From Branchiostoma floridae (lineage: Eukaryota; Chordata; Leptocardii; Amphioxiformes; Branchiostomatidae): DNA of 64,000 bases. Under the pieces are notes generated by a model, which made no database searches, was not told the DNA's origin, and saw nothing but the letters and a program-made list of their open reading frames with translations. A program made the translations under genes and the position numbers. Position 1 is the stretch's first letter. Every line of letters starts with the position of its first letter. The stretch is from positions 2,141,789 through 2,205,788 of the forward strand of contig NC_049992.1 in NCBI RefSeq assembly GCF_000003815.2, written 5' to 3'. Below are positions 54,397 through 64,000 of the stretch, one piece after another.

Positions 54397-54897
54397 AGTA
54401 CACCGCCAATGAGACACACAGTCCCCCGGGTTCTGTATCACATCAGTGAAGCCAAAGCGCGGGGCGAATTCAGACATTCAAGGATTTTCTGCATCTGTCC
54501 TCAGTGCCTGCTGAAACTCTGGCCGCCATCTTTGTGGGCGATGGCCTCAGGGTATAACGTCACCACAGTACTCGTCCATTGTATTGTCTCACCTGCCTGT
54601 TAAGCACCTGTTTGTACCATGGTAACAGTAGCTCAGGTCGCCATCTTGTGGACACCGGTTGTGGGCAGTGTGAGATAATCATAATGCCCCAAAAAGTCTA
54701 AAAAGGAACTTGAACCGATTTCAACATGGACTAAACTTGACCATAAGGATCGATATCCTAGCACGGACTGAACCCGGAAGCACCTTGAAACTAGTGATAT
54801 AGTAGACAATAAATGAGGATGACAACAACAACAGTAATAAAGGTTGGTGGCTTCAATATGGACGGTATTCTCATGACAATTTCTCACCATTGTTTAT
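54397..54897. other. spacer between two inverted-repeat elements
   Basis: No gene recognised. Contains GGCCGCCATCTTTGTGGGCG (54520) and GGTCGCCATCTTGTGGAC (54637), both YY1-like, and the first AATAAA after the WDR33 stop (54808-54813). The stretch around 54621-54660 resembles 63788-63825. Confidence 0.35.
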
Positions 54898-56102
54898 CAC
54901 CCCGACCAATCGAATGGGGACATCCCTCGCGAATGTGCACACTCCTCTAGAAAAGAGGACACTCCTCGACGTTCAAGGGGACGTTCCTCTTGGAAAGGGG
55001 ATGTGCCTCCCTTTATTAGGGGACTCTCCTCCGGAAATGGTATGCTCACCGGGCATAGGGGACGTCCCTCCAACACCCCCGCAGGCCCGTGGAATCGGCC
55101 GAAAACCCGACATATCCCGTTCTAGTTCATCTAAATCACAACATCCAAAACTTTAACCCCGTCAGTGCTCTCGACAAACGCCACACCTCGCAAGGTACGG
55201 ATAGTTTTTGATTTAAAATTGAGGCATGTTGGAAATAAAGCTGACCGCCGGCAGAACATCACTTCTCTTCAGTGTTTTAATGGCGGCGTATCGCACGCCC
55301 GGCAAGCACAACATCAAGTTTTAGCCTAAATATCCGCGTGCTTGTCGGGTTTTAAGGCCTCCCTCCCCAACACACGCACATGGGAGAAGTTTCTAACATG
55401 ATGTAAGACGTAGTTATTCGGGATTTTTTGTCAACGCGGCTACATGGCCCGATACCGTATCCGTGTGCTTGTCGAGACAGGCCCCCCTCCCCAGCACACG
55501 TACGGGCGCCGGGTCTCTGTCACGGTAGCCGTAGTTATCGAGCGTTTCCAGTACACCGCGGCCTTTTTACAGGCCATAACATATAACGGTGACTACCATC
55601 GTGTTAGAAACTTCTCCCATGTACGTGTGTCAGGGAGGGAGGCCTTAAAACCCGACAAGCACGCGGATATTTAGGCTAAAACTCGATGTTGTGCTTGCCG
55701 GGCGTGCGATACGCCGCCATTAAAACACTGAAGAGAAGTGATGTTCTGCCGGCGGTCAGCTTTATTTCCAACATGCCTCAATTTTAAATCAAAAACTATC
55801 CGTACCTTGCGAGGTGTGACGTTTGTCGAGAGCACTGACGGGGTTAAAGTTTTGGATGTTGTGATTTAGATGAACTAGAAAGGGATTTGTCGGGTTTTCG
55901 GCCGATTCCACGGGCCGGCGGGGGTGTTGGAGGGACGTCCCCTATGCCCGGTGAGCATACCATTTCCGGAGGAGAGTCCCCTAATAAAGGGAGGCACATC
56001 CCCTTTCCAAGAGGAACGTCCCCTTGAACGTCGAGGAGTGTCCTCTTTTCTAGAGGAGTGTGCACATTCGCGAGGGATGTCCCCATTCGATTGGTCGGGG
56101 TG
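54898..56102. mobile_element. large foldback element, arms of about 505 bp, with TTTAT flanks
   Basis: The left arm (54898 to about 55402) and right arm (about 55590-56102) are inverse complements, starting CACCCCGACCAATCGAATGG. They carry internal runs of short words such as GGGGAC, CTCCTC and GGAAAGGGGATG. TTTAT lies directly outside both ends (54893-54897 and 56103-56107). The 185-bp centre repeats, in diverged form, an inner part of the left arm (GTGCTTGTCG, CCCTCCCCA, then GTAGTTAT). The arms give the same 80-90 codon frame on opposite strands, which is a shadow of the repeat. No transposase is visible. Confidence 0.88.
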
Positions 56103-56610
56103 TTTATGTCTTATTTCCGGAAGCACTGGCTCTTGCAGCCGATACCTTACCATTTGCCGTGTATTGCAATGATAGTGTCAATTCAATTCTGCAGAACAAT
56201 ACAAAATGTGAAGGCATGAAATTGGACGGCTAAAATACAGACGTTGAATGGTACATTCGTCTTATTTCTAAGCAGATCATATAGGGCTATCGATAGCAAA
56301 GGAATAAATATCCAAATGACTAGTAAACATTATTCAATTGACCTGGCTGTGGATACTGCCTTTGTCCCGATAGATCTGCATGGAGATCACAATCGGTAAT
56401 TCATGAAGAAGTAATCAAATTACTGACCGGTTTTTATCACGTGACGTAGGAAGAGGCGGGGTGATCTCCCAAAGGACGACATTTCAACCAACCGTTGTGT
56501 TTTGCTCTGGGACTCCGTTACCCAAAGGAAATCAGATGCAAATCAAGGAAATCCTGATGATGCGATGATGAAAGAAAGTACGCATGCATTGTTTTGGACA
56601 AACCGCCCAG

Positions 56611-56617
56611 TATAAAG
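56611..56617 (+). promoter_or_regulatory. candidate TATA box of the ARM-TIR gene
   Basis: TATAAAG stands 82 bases before the ATG at 56693. It predicts a transcription start near 56640 and a 5' UTR of about 50 bases. Confidence 0.5.
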
Positions 56618-56692
56618 CACATCAGATAGTTGGCAGGGATCGGACTAGAAAGAAGCCGTCCACCCTCCTGTTCGTTTGCTTTCCTCCGCAAA

Positions 56693-59600
56693 ATGGCGTT
56701 ACGTTCGGAATTCGAAGACTCGCCGGCTGTGTCTGCATCCCTTGCACCAGTTGTGGATGAAATGGCCAAGACCATTGCTGCAATAAAGACCAGTATCGGG
56801 GACGTGTCCGCTGCGATAGACAACAAAACCATTCTGAAGACCAAGGTCCATGAGCCATACTTCACGTATGCAACGAAATCGCAAAGACTCTACCTGGGCG
56901 ACCATCTTGCCAGCATCGGTGCCGCACAAGTCTTCACCGAAAACATCCAGTGTTTGCGGAAGATGGACCATGGCGGGTTTTCTGAGGATGTCTGGCCCTA
57001 CATGTACGTCCTGTACAGCTGCTGCAATAGCCACTCGGACATCAGTCAAAAATTTTCTGAAGAACTGGGGAAGGCTGGGATCATCCCTATCCTTATTCAG
57101 GACCTTCGGGAATTCAAGGAGACTTGTACAACTGATCGGGTAAGTGCAAATGCGGTAAAACAAAAACGGTACAAATTAGATGAATTCTATCTCTACTCTC
57201 CAGGAAACATTATCAAATGAAAAAAAAAGCAAAAGTACAAACTGTGTTGCGATAATCTGTTTTGTTTCGACTGCAGAAATCCCATTTCTTTACAACGGCT
57301 ATAAATGTACATATCGTCTTTTAAAACCAAAAATTCGCCTATGATGTCCAGCGTAGTCTTCGTTACAACGTAAACGTTTGTAAAGTAAAGGTAACATCGA
57401 AAACAGTACCACAATTAGCAATTTGTGTTATCGCCATTATCCGATTATAGGTCATCGTTGAATTCCCAATGACATGTAGATCAGATATATTTCTGAAATC
57501 AAAATTCAAATATGCTTCCAAATTGATATAGATAAGTTAGAAATGCAAATATCTTTATCATTGATGACCTAATAGAAAGTAACACTATTATGTGTAACAG
57601 ACTTGTTGTAAATGTGTGCAACCATCGTGAAAACAAAAATGCATGCGACCACTCTTTACATTCTCTTTTATTTGTATTTCCAGAACCATAAGGACATAGT
57701 GGACAGACTGATGGGTACCCTGTACAACATGTCTCGGTTCTCCAGTATCAGGCCGCTCTTCAGCGAGAACAACGCCATAGGAAGTCTTATTCCGTATCTC
57801 AAGGCGGACAACGAGAAGTTCAAGACCTTCGCTACCTTTACACTGGCGTACATAATTGGTGAGTACTGAATCATGTTCATTTCGTATCATTTATAGATAC
57901 GAAAAAGGGTAGACGGAGATCTACGTACCAGGGCCTTATAAAGCACCATAGGTAGTCCTCAGTAGTTTTTTTGAAGGCCTTTCGTACGTAGAGGCAGTGA
58001 GGCGGGTTGTTATCCGCTGTGTCTAAGACAAGGTAACTGGACGGGGAGCCCATTTCTTTTCTTTCACCGTCTTTAACCTCCAAAACTGAAGCTAGATACC
58101 CATTGTCACACCTAGGTGGAGTGAGGAAAGTCCTGTAAAGTGTATTTCAATTGGACACCAGATCAGCAGCATGACAGTATTCAGCACGTCTGTGTTCTGG
58201 GTCAACTAGCCTGCAGTTCTGCCACACGACCCCACAAGAGTACAATAGACTTTGTTCAAACGTACCCTGCTCAATTCCAAATCCTTCCACTCCAGATATC
58301 GCTGCCCACTTGACAGTGAAGCTGATGGAATTATTTTACTTTTAATCTCAGACGAGGAAAACCTGCGGATAATGACGGACCCCTCCGTCATCCGTTTCAT
58401 CATCGCGATGTTCACCAAGGCCGTGGATGATGGGAGGAAGCGGTACACGGTGGACGGTACCAGCTTCAGCGCCGCCGAGCTGGCCATGGGGATAGAGAGG
58501 CTGGCCGTGAACGACACTTCTGATGACAATAACAAGGTAATCAACATTTTGCCAAGATTTCATGATGGTTATCTAAGAGGGTACATGACCATAGATCATC
58601 GATTTAACACGAATCATCCAATTTACAGTCCCAAACGGTTGCTTTGTTACCGCTCTACATTGCACCAACATTGTATTACCATATATTAATAAAGCACAAA
58701 GAAAAGGCGAAGGTACGGATAATGTACCGCAACAACGTTGCATGTACTGCAAGACAGTGATGCAGTCTGTCCCTAATGTAATGTAATCTCATTAAGAGTT
58801 TTCCTCTGTTTATCCTGAAAATAAGGGATTGCAAGAGCATTGGAAAGTACTATGTCTTGGTCGGTATAACAAGCAGTCTGGTGTTTTCCATCACAGCTGA
58901 CACTAGTTGCTGAAGGAGTCCTCCCTCCTCTGTTCAAACTGATGACTGAAGGAGATGAAGAGGAGCAGCTTCATTCGATCCAGGCCATCTCCCAACTCGC
59001 CTTCCATCCAGACAACAGGGAGAAGATCCTGATAGTCACCCCAAAGCTGCGGCAGTTCAAGTCAAGTAAAAACCCCGATGTAGCAGCGGCCGCTAGCGGA
59101 GCTCTGTGGCAACTGCAGGATGCAGAGTCCCGTCATCAGAATGGTACGATCAACGCATTGTGTTCATAGCGTTTGCTGATTTGATACTTGACATATGTAC
59201 ATGGCGTGTGACAGTTGACAGTCTATACGAGAAGTAAATTGTGGACCTTGGTCAAAATAGATTGTATGAAGACAATGATCTCCAAGACAAGCTCAGTCAC
59301 CTACCGATTGTACATCCTAGTTAGACCGATATGAACATCGTTTTCAAGTCCACCGGAGATCTGACAAAGACTACAGTCGTACATGTATGTTGTACAATAT
59401 TGCAGCATTACACAGTATGTAAGTTTTGGTTATCATCACACCTTAATTTTCATCTCACCTATCTATTACAGGTGTAGCGTACGGTGGCGGCGATGCAGGT
59501 AATGGCAGAAAAGGCAGCCACGTTCGTCACGTGATGCTCAGCTACCAATGGGACAACCAGGAATTAGTTAAGAAGGTAGCTGATCATAAGATGTGAGACA

Positions 59601-62086
59601 TATGCGATATAGCAAAAGCCGCTTTATTTGAAAGCCCATTTTCCGGCACAATTTTCCCGATTATTAGGTTTTCCAATTACATGTATTTTAGATTTACAGT
59701 AGAAATATCACAAAACAGAACCTTACCGACCCTTACATAATCGCCATCTTGAAACCACAGATAAAAACCATGTTGGAGGCCAGCGGATATAACGTCTGGA
59801 TGGACATAGACCGGATGGGCGGATCTACCCTTCAGGCTATGGCCAAGGCAGTGGAGGGCGCAGCTGTGGTGCTGATTTGTATGACGCGCAAGTACAAGGA
59901 GAGCGCCAACTGCAGGGGAGGTAGTGGAGCAGCTAGACTTTTTCTGATTGACTGTTTTCAAATTAAAGGAATATTTCTAATAAGAGGATTTCATAGAGTT
60001 TCACCGTCAAAATCTCTGCCTTTTTTGTCAGCTAGTTGATTTGTAGATCACGAATTGGGGAAAAACGTCCCCGGAGATTCCTAAAATTCCTACTCGGAAC
60101 TGGTAATTTGCTCATTGTTTTCAAGTTTGCCGGTTTCCACTGTAAGCTTATCCTTTTTCTGTCCGGTGTGGCCGATATGTCTCGGACATTTGCGTTGTTA
60201 AACTCTCCTTAGATTGGTTCCATAGAACTCACATTTCTTTGTCGTTGCTTAAATCGTTGCATCTCTTAGACTATCATGATACAGCTGTAAATGAATATGT
60301 TGCTTTCTAGCCTGTGTTTACACAAGCTCTCGCCGACTGGGCTTAATAACCCCCTCTAGGGAGGCGGCAATCGTAGGGCCGGCCGCTAGGGGCGCGATTT
60401 TAGTCAGGCTATGTTGCTTTCCTGCCCTGACAGAATGTGAATATACCCGAGAGAGGGGAACAGACATCATCCCGCTGAAGATGGAGGACAGCTACAGGCC
60501 TGACGGCTGGCTGGGCTTCCTGGTGGGGGCTCGGCTCTACTTCAACTTCGACTGCAGGGACAGGTTCGAGGACGTGATGGCGCGGCTAATGAGAGAAATA
60601 GGTACATTCCTTCATGTGTTTTCTCTTTCACACTCACTCTCTGTCCGTCTCTGAGAGACCATTGGTGTCATAAGTTGCGAAAGATCACGTGACCAAACTG
60701 AATGAGTCAGTATCCCTGAAGAAGGTCTGAATTTTTTTTTACGTTTGTACACCTTACTCCTGTTGGAAAGAAAAATACGCCTTTTATTACTATGAAAAGA
60801 CGGTCAATACGTTTTACAAAGCGTTAATTTCAGGGAAAGCATATTGCACCACTTCTGTGACGTTTCAATTACTGCATTTGTAACTTTTCATGCAGGCAGC
60901 GATGTAATGTTTTGATTTAACAGGTGACCGGGGAAAAGGTCGTGCCCCTGACGTCACGGAGGTGGGTTCAGTTACAGAGCTCGAGGTAGACCCGATGACG
61001 CCCAGACCACAGGGACCGAAACCTCACAGCTGGGTGCGGCAGGAAGTCAGGATATGGGCTCAGGAGAATAAGCTTGAAGGGTAAAGGTTATAAGATGTAC
61101 CTCTATTTTGTTTTATTAATCTGTGCTGTTATGCATACAAAACTTAGCAAGAATCCAATTCACTAGTTTCGTTTTCTGTACGGTTAATGACTCACTCTCA
61201 CTCAATCATCTCGACGTCCAAAGTAACAACCGTATATTAATTCAAAGTATCCATTTATCTACAAGAACCCAAATAATTTGCAATGGGATCATATCAAAAG
61301 GAATAGAGCTTTGAAAGATCAACTGCTACTTGTCAACTATTTGCCATAGTTCATTAATTAACAATGAGGGAGTTCCATGGTATCTACGGTCACACGTACA
61401 CCTGCCTTTTGGTATTTCAGAAATCTGGAAAAGTTGGAACCAGAGGATTTACACTTCCTGCGCAGGATGAGGAAGGAGGTAAGCAACTACACTTCAAATT
61501 TTGATATATTACATTACGTAACCAGAGTTGCACAGTCTGTTTGCACAGTCCTAGCTTGCATTTTTTTTAGCTAGAACAGCGTCTGGATGCAATCTCTTAC
61601 GCAAGGTAGTAGGAATAAACATATTTCAAATGTAAGCCTACTGTCATGTAGCCTGGGTACCATCCAGACGGTAGTTCGCGCCACCGTTATTATACACAGA
61701 TAAAGTCGCTTCCCGCTCCGACCTTCGTCATACACTATGTACAGTCGCTTCTCTCCAGCAGAAGCGAACATAGGAGGGAACTACCAGTACTACTCGGGTA
61801 GTACCTAGGATAAATACGAGTATATGGCCTCCTTGGGTCAATATTTACCTAACTGTCATGCTTATACAGTGCTTGATAACAATGTAGGTACTGGACTGTG
61901 TATCTAATTCTGCAGGCTCCTGCTGAGTTTTACAAGTCTATTGAGGATGAGCTGGGACTGAAGAGCATCTCCAGCAAGAGGAAGTTCTGTGATGCGCTGG
62001 AGATGCTGGAGAAGACACGACAGTTACAAACGTCTAGGGAAGACAAATCCGCGGTTAAAGGATCCTCATCCTGTCAGTTAATCTAA
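56693..62086 (+). CDS. ARM-repeat and TIR-domain protein, complete, 10 exons
   Basis: Exons: 56693-57139, 57684-57858, 58352-58536, 58897-59143, 59472-59575, 59761-59920, 60434-60601, 60924-61080, 61421-61478, 61916-62086. All introns are GT..AG and phases join, giving 623 aa. Residues about 1-345 are helical ARM-type repeats (for example EGVLPPLFKLM and NPDVAAAASGALWQLQD). A TIR domain spans about 370-495: HVMLSYQWDN, then GYNVWMDIDRMGG (BB-loop region), VLICMTRKY, and SANCRGECEYT. The C-x2-E of NCRGE offers a Glu (E440) where TIR NADases have their catalytic Glu. Residues about 530-605 look like a SAM domain (LEPEDLHFL, ELGLKSISSKRKFCDALEML). The last four residues CQLI fit a CaaX prenylation box. 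The domain set is that of SARM1 in another order. Enzymatic activity and pathway are inferred, not shown. Confidence 0.93.
61651..61809. mobile_element. imperfect inverted repeat in the ARM-TIR gene, intron 9
   Basis: The left GCCTGGGTACCATCC and GGTAGTTCGCGCC find imperfect inverses in GGGAACTACC and GGGTAGTACCTAGG on the right. The CTGGGTACCATCC end is shared with the element at 33613-33727. Confidence 0.4.
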
Positions 62087-62122
62087 ACACACGACGCGCG
62101 TGCCAGTTTCATTGGAAAGATG

Positions 62123-62205
<83 letters not shown>

Positions 62206-64000
62206 AGATGTGAGAGACTGTGCTGAGTACCATAACTTATTTATCTATTTATTTATTGGTTTGTCTGTTCAGTACGTATAACAAGGGCTGCCTAACTGGC
62301 CTGTGACTATGACAAAGAGTTAGCCCTGCTGATAAATTCAGAGACAAAACAAATGAAATTAATGGCTTGACATGGACAGAACAATGATCAATAGCAATAT
62401 TCTGTTATCTTACACCAACAATCTGTAACTAGCAGTACCACTTCATATAGTTTTAAAGAATGTACAGATATTGCACCGATAGATATTATGACACGACAAA
62501 TCTTCACAAACATTATTTCGACACTATCGTAAATGTAATCGTGTTTGGTCAGTCAAAGGTTTAACCTCCTTGGCCAGTCATAAGCAACACATGTACACAC
62601 TTAAATATATGCAACAAACAACAGGTGGACGATTTACAATCCAGAAACATAGGTACAATATATTTCACGGAGTTGTAAGTGTGGCTTTTATCGGCTTTTG
62701 GTGTCGTCTTTGCATGCCGCCATGCAGATGGCTAACCTGAAAAATGTTTTTATGCGTCGACTGGACAAAACTTGAAAATCCTTGCATCCAATGCCAAATC
62801 CTATCTACTTATGATAAAGCAAGCAGGTTGAAAATTGGATTAAATATTTTAAGACCGTACAACATGTATCTGTGCACGCTAGGATTTCTAAGAATTTGTA
62901 TTGGCGCAAGTGCAACACTATTGAAATGTGTAACACTTAATCTCTATAGTGTCTTTAAAGTCGCGTGTTGGTCAGAAACCTTTCAAACGGATAGTACTAT
63001 AGTAGAAGTGTCTTAGTAAACAAGTCCAAAACTCCCAGTGTAATGCGCTTGTTTTGAGTTTACAACATTTACATGATAGATAAGGGTGCGAATAGCGAAC
63101 TACTCTTTATTGGCTAATTCAGTAGCCATTGTCGATAACCTACCAGCATCGATTTGATTTGTCCTCGCTGGTCCTCCCTAGAAAATTGGTTGTGATTTAG
63201 TGTATACGGGGGAGGGGCGAACAAAAGTCACGTACATTAACTCAAAGTTACAACAAAAGTAATAACGAAGTTGCGCAAATTGCTACTTGGTACAAAACAA
63301 AGTATAAAAACAGAAACTTATACTACCAAATAAGTGAATCAATGTGTAAACCTGAGTTTACACATAATACTTTGCAATGTGTAAACTATTTTGTGTAAAC
63401 TTGAGTTCGGGCATTGCATTACAGCAATAGCATAGAAGGCAAAGTAATCCCTTTGTCAACACCCCAGCTCTGTGGTTAGGTTTGCAACTTGAGCTTAAGT
63501 CGAGATTTTCTAAACATGGCCGCATGACGTCTGGAATACCTTTCTTGTGCGGTAAGAAATATAAGAAGGCTAGAGCTAGCTAGGATCCGGAACGTGTTGA
63601 TGTTCGCCCCCAGATTATCAGTGTTCATAACCGTAGCCCTGACGCTCAGCTTAACAGGCCTGTTTCTGCATGACTGCTTTACTTGAGAACAACAATTAAG
63701 TGTAATATATGGGCCATACAAGGTGTTTGCTCGGAGACCATTTCAGTTTACACAGGGTGAAGTTGCTAGGCCCCAACTGTCAACACTCGGTAACAATAGC
63801 GTCGGTCGCCATTTTGTCCACAGCGGTCTAGTACTACGCTGTATGAGGTAAGTGCCTTGTGACGTCTCCTCATGACAATTTCTTTGTAGCGTTTGTATCT
63901 CCGCTAGAGACAGGATATCGATCGTTGGTTGCCCGATACGTTTGCTGTGCACATAGAAGTAAAACATGGTTCACCTGGAACTAAGACTTATTTTACATGA
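62087..64000. other. downstream region, no gene recognised
   Basis: Starts with the AT microsatellite at 62124-62202. The text at 62270-62335 (AAGGGCTGCCTAACTGGCC, then AGTTAGCCCTG) resembles 46835-46880, so it is dispersed-repeat material. The remainder is AT-rich, with no frame showing a domain. The end (63788-63825) holds GGTAACAATAGC and GTCGCCATTTTGTCCAC, similar to 54621-54655. Confidence 0.45.
62124..62202. repeat. TA dinucleotide microsatellite
   Basis: About 39 TA units with one G interruption at 62160. Lies 38 bases after the ARM-TIR stop codon, so it is within or just past the 3' UTR. Confidence 0.97.

Noticed and set aside
54409..54540. Minus-strand first exon suggested by an ATG in a YY1-like GATGGCGGCC context
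   Set aside because: The frame from that ATG ends after about 19 codons and no splice donor or family match supports it.
54890..56153. 80-90 codon frames repeated on opposite strands as a duplicated gene
   Set aside because: They are the two arms of the foldback element read outward; the frame is made of short tandem words and has no start context.

Overview
The window looks like the nuclear genome of a cephalochordate (amphioxus, Branchiostoma-type). The genes have many short exons with GT..AG introns, the proteins match chordate families closely, and the introns are packed with small inverted-repeat transposons, tRNA-derived SINEs, LINE fragments and minisatellites. No alignment or database search was run. 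Exon boundaries were read by eye from splice sites, reading phase and remembered family sequences.

Layout. (1) 1-1.3 kb: a possible LINE tail, then the first exon of a 5'-nucleotidase (minus strand) whose other exons lie outside the window. (2) 4.0-16.6 kb: a complete five-exon SSU72 phosphatase gene, 192 aa, minus strand. (3) 16.6-22.2 kb: no coding exon found; several SINE and AATAAA motifs. (4) 22.2-52.3 kb: a complete 18-coding-exon WDR33 gene, about 1352 aa, plus strand. A four-exon secreted C-type lectin gene (264 aa) lies inside its intron 9 on the opposite strand. Intron 2 carries a segment of about 6.3 kb bounded by identical 114-bp repeats and containing a 157-bp satellite. (5) 52.3-56.6 kb: WDR33 3' region and two foldback elements. 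(6) 56.7-62.1 kb: a complete ten-exon ARM-TIR protein gene, 623 aa, plus strand, with a SAM-like C-terminal segment and a possible prenylation box. (7) 62.1-64 kb: an AT microsatellite and otherwise unrecognised sequence.

How the genes relate. SSU72 (an RNA polymerase II CTD phosphatase tied to mRNA 3'-end processing) and WDR33 (the AAUAAA-reading subunit of CPSF) are divergent neighbours, so the window holds two factors of one process. The lectin and the ARM-TIR gene look like innate-immunity or signalling genes, families that are numerous in amphioxus.

The most striking structure is in the introns of WDR33. At exons 2, 4, 6, 7, 9 and 10, partial copies of the exon edge with its splice site are repeated next to the real exon. 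Acceptor-side copies always lie upstream of the real exon and donor-side copies always lie downstream. SSU72 exon 3 shows the same arrangement on the other strand.
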